A stretch of DNA of 7,440 nucleotides from Candidatus Methanomethylophilaceae archaeon (GTDB lineage: Archaea; Thermoplasmatota; Thermoplasmata; Methanomassiliicoccales; Methanomethylophilaceae), in the NCBI GenBank assembly GCA_007116915.1, contig SKHQ01000052.1, positions 1 to 7,440 of the forward strand, given 5' to 3'. Below the pieces are notes generated by a model. That model did not search any database. It saw only the letters and a list, made by a program, of their open reading frames with translations, and was not told the origin of the DNA. The position numbers and the translations under genes were made by a program. Position 1 is the first letter of the stretch. Each line of letters begins with the position of its first letter. Positions 1-5,930 of this stretch are shown piece by piece.

Positions 1-4
1 AACC

Positions 5-13
5 TTTTAATAT
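5..13 (+). promoter_or_regulatory. Putative TATA box of the eS1 gene
   Basis: The A/T run TTTTAATAT resembles an archaeal TATA box and is preceded by AACC, a possible BRE. Its centre lies about 45 bases before the chosen start codon, so a transcript starting about 25 bases downstream would have a short leader containing the ribosome binding site at 43-47. The window begins just upstream, so the context is incomplete. Inference from sequence only. Confidence 0.45.
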
Positions 14-53
14 GAACACATAATCACCAGATTGCTTGAGATGGAGGATCTCG

Positions 54-740
54 ATGGCTGTTAAGAAAGGTAAAGGTGCATCCCGTAAAATCAGGGACAA
101 GTGGAAGTCAAAGGAATGGTATACGCTGCATGCTCCACGCATGTTCAATGAGGTGGAGATCGGCGAGACACCCAGTGCAGACCCTGCGTTTCTTATGGGC
201 CGCACCGCTGAGGTAACTGTGCACGATCTAACTGGAGATTTCTCCAAGATGCACATCAAGCTCAGATTCCAGATCAGTGATGTGGAGGGCAGTGATGCCC
301 GAACTGTTTTCGTAGGTCACAATCTCACCAACGATTACGTCAGGAGACTTACCCGAAGGAAGAGGACCAAGACCGATCACGTAATCGATGTCACAACCAA
401 GGACGGTTTCGTCGTCAGGGTCAAGCCCATGAGCGTCGCCGACCGTCGCATACAGTCCTCTCAGGAGTCCGCCATACGTGTCATCATGGATGAGACCGTA
501 AAGGATATGGCCAAAGAGATGACCGTCTCTGAGCTGGTCAAAGCTGTCATATCCGGTGACATGGCCCGCGACCTCGCCCGGTCCTGCCGTATAATTGTCC
601 CCATCAAGAGGGTGGAGATAAGCAAGACGGAAATCCTCCAGACCGGAGAGGGAATCCCCGAGTCTCTCGACCCTCCCGTTGAGGAGGAGCCCGAGGCCGA
701 CGTCGAGGAAGCCGAGACTCCGGTGGAAGAGTCCGCTTAG
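54..740 (+). CDS. rps3ae: Small ribosomal subunit protein eS1 (S3Ae)
   Basis: This is the archaeal/eukaryotic ribosomal protein eS1 (S3Ae), a component of the small ribosomal subunit. The product is 228 residues, about the usual archaeal length. It has the lysine-rich N-terminus typical of the family (AVKKGKGASRKIRDKWKSK), followed by the conserved EWYTLHAP stretch near residue 21, a basic RRLTRRKRTK segment near 98-107, and a MSVADRRIQSSQ stretch near 126-137. The last 27 residues form an acidic, Glu/Pro-rich tail. I chose ATG 54 because GGAGG lies six bases upstream at 43-47. An in-frame TTG at 36 would add six residues, but it lies upstream of that site and the added residues do not look like the family. 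It ends in TAG and is followed after 24 bases by a tRNA-Met gene. Confidence 0.96.
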   Translation: MAVKKGKGASRKIRDKWKSKEWYTLHAPRMFNEVEIGETPSADPAFLMGRTAEVTVHDLTGDFSKMHIKLRFQISDVEGSDARTVFVGHNLTNDYVRRLTRRKRTKTDHVIDVTTKDGFVVRVKPMSVADRRIQSSQESAIRVIMDETVKDMAKEMTVSELVKAVISGDMARDLARSCRIIVPIKRVEISKTEILQTGEGIPESLDPPVEEEPEADVEEAETPVEESA

Positions 741-764
741 GACCCAAACCCCAACAAACCCCCT

Positions 765-869
765 GCCGGGGTGGCTCAGCCTGGTGGAGCGTCGGACTCA
801 TAGGGTTCAGGTTCTTGGACCTCTTCCAGGGAAATCCGAAGGTCACGGGTTCGAACCCCGTCCCCGGCA
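765..869 (+). tRNA. Elongator tRNA-Met (anticodon CAT), with intron
   Basis: A full cloverleaf can be drawn by hand. The acceptor stem is 765-771 (GCCGGGG) with 862-868, the D stem 774-777 with 787-790, the anticodon stem 792-796 (TCGGA) with 835-839, and the T stem 845-849 with 857-861 around the loop TTCGAAC. The discriminator is A869 and CCA is not encoded. The anticodon loop is interrupted; removing 31 bases gives the loop CTCATAA with anticodon CAT. The GCCGGGG acceptor is typical of archaeal elongator tRNA-Met. The initiator tRNA would be expected to show a weak first pair and a GC-rich anticodon stem, and neither is seen. tRNA-Ile2, which also has a CAT anticodon, is less likely from the acceptor stem. 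The gene starts 24 bases after the eS1 stop codon with no clear TATA box between. Confidence 0.93.
803..833 (+). other. tRNA-Met intron at position 37/38
   Basis: This 31-base insertion sits between positions 37 (A802) and 38 (A834), the canonical archaeal tRNA intron site. A relaxed bulge-helix-bulge can be drawn. The 5' bulge is 801-803 and the 3' bulge 832-834, each cut after its second base. The central helix pairs 797-799 with 829-831 (C-G, U-G, C-G) and has an A-A mismatch at 800/828. The intron continues with 804-805 paired to 826-827 and a hairpin 809-812/819-822. A832-A834 leave the exact cut ambiguous by a base because A802 and A833 are identical; the mature sequence is the same. 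It would be removed by the tRNA splicing endonuclease (EndA) and ligated by RtcB. Confidence 0.85.
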
Positions 870-875
870 CTCCCA

Positions 876-881
876 TTTCTT
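876..881 (+). terminator. Possible weak T-rich terminator after tRNA-Met
   Basis: TTTCTT follows the tRNA 3' end by six bases and is followed by AT-rich sequence. Archaeal transcription commonly ends in T-rich tracts, but this tract is short and interrupted, so the call is weak. Confidence 0.25.
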
Positions 882-884
882 ACA

Positions 885-909
885 AATTATTCGTCATTGT
901 CAAATAATT
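885..909. repeat. 7-base inverted repeat upstream of the ATPase promoter
   Basis: AATTATT (885-891) and AATAATT (903-909) are perfect reverse complements separated by 11 bases, giving 18 bases between centres. The right arm touches the TATA box at 910-917. The spacing would suit a dimeric regulator, but the arms are purely A/T, so chance is a real alternative. Confidence 0.35.
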
Positions 910-917
910 GATATATA
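910..917 (+). promoter_or_regulatory. TATA box of the 943-5428 gene cluster
   Basis: GATATATA is the best TATA box in the window. Its centre lies about 29 bases before the ATG at 943, the distance expected from a TATA box to a transcription start at or just before the start codon. No ribosome binding site precedes that ATG (the preceding bases are CATACGATTAG). The two facts together suggest a leaderless or nearly leaderless mRNA. Confidence 0.65.
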
Positions 918-942
918 GACACAATCCTTTTCATACGATTAG

Positions 943-2121
943 ATGAGAGTCATCATTTATACCGGCAAAGGAGGCGTGGGGAAGACTTCCGTCGCCGCCG
1001 CCACCGCCAAACGCACCGCCAAGATGGGACACCGGACTCTGGTCATGAGCACTGATGCCGCCCATTCTCTGGCGGATTCACTGGAGATGCAGCTATCCGG
1101 CAAGATCCAGAATATCGATGAGAATCTTGATGCCATCGAGATAGACATCCTCTATGAGATGGAGACACGGTGGAAGGAGATCGAGGGCTATATCAGCGAC
1201 CTCCTAAAGTCACAGGGAATGGGCACGATATCATCCAAGGAGTTGGCAGTTCTTCCGGGTATGGAGCTGATGTCCGCTCTGTTCTATCTCTGGGATTTCC
1301 AGCAGAACGACCAGTATGATGTGGTCATCATGGACACCGCCCCTACCGCTGAGACCTTGAGGCTTCTAAGCTTCCCCGATGTGTCACAATGGTACATCGA
1401 TAAGCTTTACGCTATTCTCAGGCGGGTCATTAGCATGGCCAGGTTCACCGTGGGTAAGATGGTGGATATACCGCTCCCTTCCGATGGTTTCCTCAAGAGC
1501 ATGCAAAGTATCAGCAACCGCATGATAGAGGTCCGTACGCTCATACAGGATAGCGAAAAGACCACAATCCGTCTGGTAGTCAACCCGGAGAGGATGGTCA
1601 TCAACGAGACCAAGCGTGCTTACACCTACATGTGCCTGTACGGGCTGACCGTGGAGTGCCTGATACTCAACCGCCTGTTGCCCGAGGGTGAGGCGGGAGG
1701 ATACTTCGCCGAGAAGATAGAGGAGCAGAAACGCTACGTCGAAATTATCCATGAGGCCTTCGATCCCATGCCCATACTGGAGTCATATCAGATGGCTACC
1801 GAACTCATCGGCGACAAGAAGCTTTCAATGGTGGCCGACATGCTGTTCGGAGACAGCGATCCCAGCGTGTTGCTGGCCAATGAGAGTCCGATCGCTTTCT
1901 GGGATGATGACGAACATCACATCATGGCATTGAAGATGCCCTTTTCCACCAAGGAACAAGTGGAACTTTATAATAAACAAGGAGATATCCTCATTGTGCA
2001 GGTGGGGAATCACAAGCGCAACATAATCCTGCCCCTGTCACTGGCCAAGCTGGAGATGACGGGAGCGGAACTCAAAGACAACCGCCTGCTAGTGAAATTC
2101 AAGAGAGGTGACAACCAATGA
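943..2121 (+). CDS. Get3/ArsA-family ATPase with C-terminal HSP20-like domain
   Basis: This 392-residue protein belongs to the ArsA/Get3 branch of the SIMIBI P-loop ATPases. Residues 8-15 (GKGGVGKT) are the deviant Walker A motif with signature lysine K9. STDAAHS at 36-42 matches switch I and places the catalytic Asp at 38. DTAPTAETLR at 131-140 matches the switch II/ArsA signature. NRLLPEGE near 243 resembles the adenine-loop region. Residues about 314-388 form a beta-rich tail containing VGNHKRNIILP that resembles the ArsA HSP20-like domain. The inter-subunit CxxC of eukaryotic Get3 is absent. There is a single ATPase domain and no arsenite transporter or regulator gene nearby, so a protein-targeting or chaperone-like role is more plausible than arsenite export. 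Its client is unknown. Translation is probably leaderless. The next gene overlaps it by four bases. Confidence 0.92.
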   Translation: MRVIIYTGKGGVGKTSVAAATAKRTAKMGHRTLVMSTDAAHSLADSLEMQLSGKIQNIDENLDAIEIDILYEMETRWKEIEGYISDLLKSQGMGTISSKELAVLPGMELMSALFYLWDFQQNDQYDVVIMDTAPTAETLRLLSFPDVSQWYIDKLYAILRRVISMARFTVGKMVDIPLPSDGFLKSMQSISNRMIEVRTLIQDSEKTTIRLVVNPERMVINETKRAYTYMCLYGLTVECLILNRLLPEGEAGGYFAEKIEEQKRYVEIIHEAFDPMPILESYQMATELIGDKKLSMVADMLFGDSDPSVLLANESPIAFWDDDEHHIMALKMPFSTKEQVELYNKQGDILIVQVGNHKRNIILPLSLAKLEMTGAELKDNRLLVKFKRGDNQ

Positions 2122-2468
2122 CCCATCATGACGAGAGCGAAAAGGGGCACGAGCACAACGATAAAACGCACGGTGAGGGCTGTGAGTGCAAAGGGTGTCA
2201 GGACAACAAGGCGAAGGATTTCGCCAAGCAGCTCGTTGGAGCGGTTACCAGCCGCGACACACAGAGACATTTCATAAGGGCTGGTGTGGAATTTGCCATG
2301 GCATTCGAGAACATCATGCGCAATCTACCCATGCCCGAACAGATGAAGAAGGCAAACGACATCACACAGGACTACGTCCAGTTCGTGATCGAAGAAGCCT
2401 TCTGCGCCCATAACCCCTATTGTAAGCACCGTAAGGACGACGAAATCTCCAAGGTGGAGCTGGGTTGA
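2118..2468 (+). CDS. Small His/Cys-rich protein coupled to the ATPase, function unknown
   Basis: I do not recognise this 116-residue protein. The N-terminal 30 residues are hydrophilic and rich in His, Asp and Glu (H3, H4, H11, H13, H18) and end in CECKGC, a CxCxxC motif at C22, C24 and C27. Residues 32-95 look mainly helical and amphipathic. A second Cys/His cluster follows with C96, H98, C102 and H104. There is no signal peptide or membrane segment. Its ATG overlaps the TGA of the ATPase gene in ATGA, and an excellent ribosome binding site (GAGGTGA, 2105-2111) sits six bases upstream, so this is a real and tightly coupled gene. A metal-binding or metal-delivery partner of the ATPase is a reasonable inference but is not shown. 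Confidence 0.85.
   Translation: MTHHDESEKGHEHNDKTHGEGCECKGCQDNKAKDFAKQLVGAVTSRDTQRHFIRAGVEFAMAFENIMRNLPMPEQMKKANDITQDYVQFVIEEAFCAHNPYCKHRKDDEISKVELG
2453..2459 (+). promoter_or_regulatory. Ribosome binding site deciding a TTG start
   Basis: GGTGGAG ends five bases before TTG 2465, so it supports that codon as the start of the AMMECR1 gene, overlapping the upstream TGA as TTGA. A second in-frame TTG at 2477 is spaced too far from this site. Confidence 0.55.
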
Positions 2469-3064
2469 ATATAGGGTTGGACGAAAAAGTCGGTAAAGAA
2501 GCGGTGGCGTTGGCGAGGCAGGTCATAGATTCATATGTCAGAGGCAGCGCTCCCGATGCCGACATCCCCTCCGATTTCAATATCCTAGCCGGGGCCTTCG
2601 TCACATTACACACCCATCCCGCTCGACAGTTGCGCGGTTGTGTAGGCATCCCCGAACCGGTGATGAGTCTTGGCGATGCCATCATACGTGCTGCGCTCGG
2701 CGCCTGCCAGGACCCGAGATTCCCGCCGTTGCGGGAGGATGAGGTCGAACGCATAACAGTGGAGGTCAGCATATTGACTCCACCAAAGCGATTGGAGGCC
2801 GAAGACCCGGCGACAATTCTTCATTCTATAACTGTCGGACGCGATGGCCTGATAATTGAGAGGGGTGGCCATCGTGGTCTTCTTCTCCCACAGGTGCCGG
2901 TGGAATGGGGCTGGGATGCCGAGGAGTATCTGGAGAACCTCTGTCGTAAGGCCGGCCTCAAGCCGAAGGATTGGAAGGATGCCGAGCTCTTCAGTTTTGA
3001 GAGCATAATCTTCACGGAGAGCGAGCCCCGGGGAGAGGTGGAGATGGTAGGAAACTTATCATGA
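2465..3064 (+). CDS. AMMECR1-family protein
   Basis: The 199-residue product is a complete AMMECR1 domain protein, a small soluble family found across archaea, bacteria and eukaryotes. Its biochemical function is unsettled. In prokaryotes it often sits with a Memo-family protein and a radical SAM protein (the 'AmmeMemoRadiSam' set), but neither partner is in this window. Family hallmarks are LRGCVG at 56-61, containing the invariant Cys59; the DPRFPPL stretch at 83-89; and LLLPQV at 139-144, followed by a W-rich segment and YLENLCRKAGL. The start is a TTG overlapping the previous stop codon; the first conserved block lies well inside, so the family call does not depend on it. It overlaps pyrC by four bases (ATGA), so it is translationally coupled on both sides. 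Confidence 0.93.
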   Translation: MNIGLDEKVGKEAVALARQVIDSYVRGSAPDADIPSDFNILAGAFVTLHTHPARQLRGCVGIPEPVMSLGDAIIRAALGACQDPRFPPLREDEVERITVEVSILTPPKRLEAEDPATILHSITVGRDGLIIERGGHRGLLLPQVPVEWGWDAEEYLENLCRKAGLKPKDWKDAELFSFESIIFTESEPRGEVEMVGNLS

Positions 3065-4323
3065 TCGATCTTGTAGTAGAGGGCAGGCTCTTCCTGGACG
3101 GGGAGCTCAAGCAGGGTTGCGTAGGCATTGAGAATGGCCGGATAGTCGCCGTCAAGAAGGTCCTGCGCGGAGAGACCAAAATCGACGCGGGTTATCGTAT
3201 CGTGCTGCCGGCGGCAATGGATCCCCATGTCCATTTCCGTCAGCCTGGAATGACCAACAAGGAGGATTTCAGCAGCGGCTCACTGGCCGCATTGCACGGC
3301 GGGGTCACCACCGTTCTGGACATGCCCAACACCTTTCCCCCCACTGACCGTTTGGCCGTCCTGAAGGACAAGAAGAGGATCGTCCGCGGAAGGTCGTATG
3401 TTGATTACGGCATGTTCGTTACCACGGACCTGCCGCGGCGTTTGGAGGCCATGGCTCCCCACGTTGCCGGCCTGAAGATATTCATGGGGTCCACCACCGG
3501 GTCCCTGCTGGACAACGATGACAAGAGCATCCACCGGATGTTGCGTAAGGCAGAAGCTCTCCACGTTCCGGTATCCGTACATGCCGAGGACGATTCGATG
3601 ATATTCCATGAGGAGGCAGGGTCGCTCAAGGACCACCTCCGCAACCGTCCCGCCGATGCGGAGTTCAATGCCGTCAGGAGATTGATCGCACTGGGGGCGA
3701 AAGGAGTGAACATATGCCATGTGACGCGCGCGGAGATCCTGGACATGGCTACCGAGGCGGGCATGAGCAGTGAGGTGGCCCCCCACCATATGCTACTGGA
3801 CATCGGATCCCCCCTGGGAGCACGCGGAAAGGTGAACCCTCCCCTGCGACAACCGCTCGCCAAGGATGCTTTGTATCGTGCCGTGGCCCAGGGAAAGGCG
3901 ACCATGCTCGGGAGTGACCATGCACCACACACGGTCGATGAGAAGTCCGAGGATTTCGACATATGTCCATCTGGAGTCCCGGGGGTGGAGACAATGTTCC
4001 CTCTGATGATGGCCGCCGTGAAAAGGAACGATATCCCCTTGGCCACCCTGGTGAGGATGGCTTGTGAGGAGCCAGCGCGCCGGTTCAATGTGCCTAAAGG
4101 CCGGATTGAGGAGGGAATGATGGCCGACCTAGCCATCTATGATCCACGGGAGATGAGCACCATCGAAGGATCGAGACTTTACAGTAAATGCGGATGGACC
4201 CCCTACGAAGGTATGGAGGCGATTTTCCCGCAGACCGTGATTATGCATGGGGAGATACAGTTAAAGGGGGGCGAACCCTGCGGGGAGACCATAGGGAGGG
4301 ACATCAAGGATGAGCCGCTTTGA
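3061..4323 (+). CDS. pyrC: Dihydroorotase, class I type
   Basis: This enzyme reversibly cyclises N-carbamoyl-L-aspartate to dihydroorotate, the third step of pyrimidine synthesis, in the cytoplasm (EC 3.5.2.3). The 420-residue length fits the longer class I dihydroorotases of the amidohydrolase superfamily. Visible catalytic residues are H56 and H58 in the HVH metal motif with R60 next to them, N90 in MPNT, K139 in GLKIFMG as the probable carboxylated metal-bridging lysine, H174 in VHAED, H220 in ICHVT, and D286 in GSDHAPH. KVNPPLR at 257-263 is the substrate-side stretch. Related hydantoinases and allantoinases share this fold, but the KVNPPLR and FRQPG stretches favour dihydroorotase. ATG 3061 overlaps the upstream stop. 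No other pyrimidine gene is in the window. Confidence 0.94.
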   Translation: MIDLVVEGRLFLDGELKQGCVGIENGRIVAVKKVLRGETKIDAGYRIVLPAAMDPHVHFRQPGMTNKEDFSSGSLAALHGGVTTVLDMPNTFPPTDRLAVLKDKKRIVRGRSYVDYGMFVTTDLPRRLEAMAPHVAGLKIFMGSTTGSLLDNDDKSIHRMLRKAEALHVPVSVHAEDDSMIFHEEAGSLKDHLRNRPADAEFNAVRRLIALGAKGVNICHVTRAEILDMATEAGMSSEVAPHHMLLDIGSPLGARGKVNPPLRQPLAKDALYRAVAQGKATMLGSDHAPHTVDEKSEDFDICPSGVPGVETMFPLMMAAVKRNDIPLATLVRMACEEPARRFNVPKGRIEEGMMADLAIYDPREMSTIEGSRLYSKCGWTPYEGMEAIFPQTVIMHGEIQLKGGEPCGETIGRDIKDEPL

Positions 4324-5428
4324 GACTGTCATGGATACATTGAAAGGTTGGAGATACGACTGCACTGACCGCTGCGGACTCTGCTGTCTCTGTCAACCGG
4401 AGATCCTTCCCGAAGAGGCGGTTTTCTTCCGCCGCAACCACTCCAAGCACGTGGTCCGTAAGACCACGCCACACAAACATCTCGCTTTGGCATTGAAGAA
4501 GGGTCGCGGTTCATGCGCCCTCCTTCAGGACAGGCGCTGCAGTTCGTACGAGCAACGCCCTCATTTCTGCAGCATGTTCCCCTTCCATTTTCATGTGGGT
4601 GAGAGACTTTCGGTCGAACTCGACCTCTCCTGCCGAATGGTATGGGATCCCGCGGGCATAACTGCTGAGGAGGAGGCGACACGTCTGGTGGCATTGAATG
4701 AGGACCGGGTCGCCACAACCCTTCGCCAATCGAAACGTGTCTATCAGGAGTTCCGTGCCAACTGTGAGGCCGCCGGAGTCTGGGCCGAGCCCGAGTCCCT
4801 CAGGGAACAGGTAAGGGGGCGGATTGAACGTTTCAAGGACCTCGGTTTCCTGGGACAGTTGATGCTCGCCGCCAATGATGACATAGAGGTCATCTTGGAA
4901 TCCCTAGACAGTCGTGAACTTGATTATGACGCTGATGAGATGGAGGAGGCCGCCCGGGAGGCTGCGTTGGCCTCGATGGACTCGGAGGATCCGGTGAACG
5001 TCCCGGTATACTGTGCCCCCGATTGGTCCTGGAACCTCTACATGTCCTCGTCCAAGGGCGTGGAGTGGAAGGTCTTGGACGATGAAGGTGACCTGCACCA
5101 TCGCGGTTTCGTGAGTGGGGAGCAGGTCGGACTGCTGCCATTGACCCCGGACGGTGAGGAGGAGCTTCTACGTTACGTCTCCATATTGAACGGGCGGGAC
5201 AGCGTCATGGGGAACGCCTGTCAGTTGGTGGACATGTACGGTTACGCGGATCATCTATCAAACGTCTACTTCGGCATGCTGGCGGTGACGATCATAGATC
5301 TGCTATGGAGGGCATCCATGCTGTCCCATTTCCATGGTTATGCGATGGACAGGGAAGGCATCAGAGAGGCGATAATATTCTATGATATGGACCGTCTCGA
5401 TGCCCCTACGATAGGGGCCTTCATCTGA
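4310..5428 (+). CDS. YkgJ-type cysteine-cluster protein with long C-terminal extension
   Basis: The N-terminal third is a CxxxCxxCC domain: C18, C22, C25 and C26 with C28 next to them, then C69, C77 and C87 in the characteristic spacing before RPHFC and FPF, and C108. Such proteins are thought to bind zinc or an iron-sulfur cluster, and their function is unknown. Many family members are about 100-250 residues; this one has 372. Residues about 120-372 match nothing I recognise. They include an acidic helical stretch (about 185-230), a W/V-rich, probably beta-rich stretch (about 232-275), and a hydrophobic amphipathic helix (about 318-345), and end in DAPTIGAFI. There is no signal peptide. The start overlaps pyrC by 14 bases, with GGGAGGG at 4294-4300 nine bases upstream. 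It appears to be the last gene of the overlapping cluster. Confidence 0.88.
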   Translation: MSRFETVMDTLKGWRYDCTDRCGLCCLCQPEILPEEAVFFRRNHSKHVVRKTTPHKHLALALKKGRGSCALLQDRRCSSYEQRPHFCSMFPFHFHVGERLSVELDLSCRMVWDPAGITAEEEATRLVALNEDRVATTLRQSKRVYQEFRANCEAAGVWAEPESLREQVRGRIERFKDLGFLGQLMLAANDDIEVILESLDSRELDYDADEMEEAAREAALASMDSEDPVNVPVYCAPDWSWNLYMSSSKGVEWKVLDDEGDLHHRGFVSGEQVGLLPLTPDGEEELLRYVSILNGRDSVMGNACQLVDMYGYADHLSNVYFGMLAVTIIDLLWRASMLSHFHGYAMDREGIREAIIFYDMDRLDAPTIGAFI

Positions 5429-5485
5429 ATTGTAACGAAGTGCTGGTTGTACTGCGGACCTTGGATGCTGGCATACACCAATAAC

Positions 5486-5493
5486 TTCAAATA
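5486..5493 (+). promoter_or_regulatory. Putative TATA box of the lsm-eL37-purF genes
   Basis: TTCAAATA lies within the 96-base gap after the cysteine-cluster gene and is preceded by AAC. A start about 26 bases downstream would give a leader of roughly 10 bases carrying the GGTG site. The match to a TATA box is imperfect. The rest of the gap shows no hairpin or other clear signal. Confidence 0.4.
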
Positions 5494-5515
5494 CTCAACT
5501 AGGTATCGGCAGAAT

Positions 5516-5519
5516 GGTG
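5516..5519 (+). promoter_or_regulatory. Ribosome binding site selecting the lsm start
   Basis: GGTG is complementary to the CACC near the 3' end of archaeal 16S rRNA and lies five bases before ATG 5525. It supports that start over the in-frame TTG at 5447, whose extra residues (26) do not belong to the Sm fold. Confidence 0.5.
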
Positions 5520-5524
5520 CCCAA

Positions 5525-5740
5525 ATGAGGAAACCTTTGTCTGTACTCAATCAGTCCATAAACAGCCATGTAATCGTTGAGCTGAAGGCCAAGAGGGAGT
5601 ACCGGGGAGTCCTGGATGGGTACGACCCCCACATGAACCTGGTCCTCAAGAACGCTGAGGAACTGGTCGCAGGGGAGTCTGTCAGGAAGATGGACGTCGC
5701 CATTGTCCGTGGGGACAACGTCATATACATATCACCGTGA
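5525..5740 (+). CDS. lsm: Archaeal Sm-like protein (Lsm/SmAP)
   Basis: This 71-residue protein is a single Sm domain, the normal size for archaeal SmAP1-type proteins, which form heptameric rings that bind U-rich RNA. The Sm1 motif covers about residues 16-45, with GYDPHMNLVL carrying the base-contacting H36 and N38. The Sm2 motif is IVRGDNVIYIS at about 60-70, with R62 in the RNA site. Archaeal lsm genes are often directly followed by the eL37 gene, as here (10-base gap), which supports the call. The pair presumably shares a transcript linking RNA metabolism with ribosome production. Confidence 0.95.
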   Translation: MRKPLSVLNQSINSHVIVELKAKREYRGVLDGYDPHMNLVLKNAEELVAGESVRKMDVAIVRGDNVIYISP

Positions 5741-5750
5741 GGAGAGGAAG

Positions 5751-5918
5751 ATGACTAAAGGTACTCCTTCAAAGGGAAAACACAACAACCATAAGACGCA
5801 TATCCCCTGCCGCCGTTGCGGAAAGCACTCCTTCCATGCTCGGAAGGGAGAGTGCGCCTCCTGTGGCCACGGCAAGACAACCAAGATGAGGAACTACGCC
5901 TGGGCAAAGACCCACTAG
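5751..5918 (+). CDS. rpl37e: Large ribosomal subunit protein eL37
   Basis: A 55-residue zinc-ribbon ribosomal protein of the large subunit, close to the usual archaeal length. Four cysteines form the zinc site: C20 and C23 in CRRC, and C35 and C38 in CASC. The N-terminus TKGTPSKGK and the tail MRNYAWAK are typical of the family, and the whole protein is strongly basic, as expected for an rRNA binder. ATG 5751 is set by GGAGAGG at 5741-5747; reading further upstream would run into the lsm gene in another frame. It ends with TAG, twelve bases before the purF start, and purF lies in the same reading frame. Confidence 0.96.
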   Translation: MTKGTPSKGKHNNHKTHIPCRRCGKHSFHARKGECASCGHGKTTKMRNYAWAKTH

Positions 5919-5930
5919 CGTGGATTTTTC

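Noticed and set aside
36..53. TTG-initiated extension of eS1 by six residues
   Set aside because: The GGAGG at 43-47 lies inside the extension and is well spaced for ATG 54, and the extra residues do not fit the family N-terminus.
765..869. tRNA-Ile2 (CAT read as a modified anticodon) or initiator tRNA-Met
   Set aside because: The GCCGGGG acceptor and the ordinary first base pair fit elongator tRNA-Met; the anticodon stem lacks the G/C run of initiators.
679..918. Open frame across the tRNA-Met region on the + strand, and one on the - strand at 604-876
   Set aside because: They overlap the eS1 3' end and a well-folded tRNA; neither gives a recognisable protein.
943..2121. Arsenite-pump ATPase (ArsA of an ars operon)
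   Set aside because: There is one ATPase domain instead of the fused pair typical of pump ArsA, and no arsB, arsR or arsD neighbour in the window.
3405..4136. Long - strand open frame (243 codons) inside pyrC
   Set aside because: It is antisense to a strongly conserved enzyme and its translation shows no domain; a shadow of codon bias in the real gene.
5447..5524. 26-residue N-terminal extension of Lsm from TTG 5447
   Set aside because: The Sm fold begins after ATG 5525, which has its own GGTG site, and the extension covers the probable promoter.
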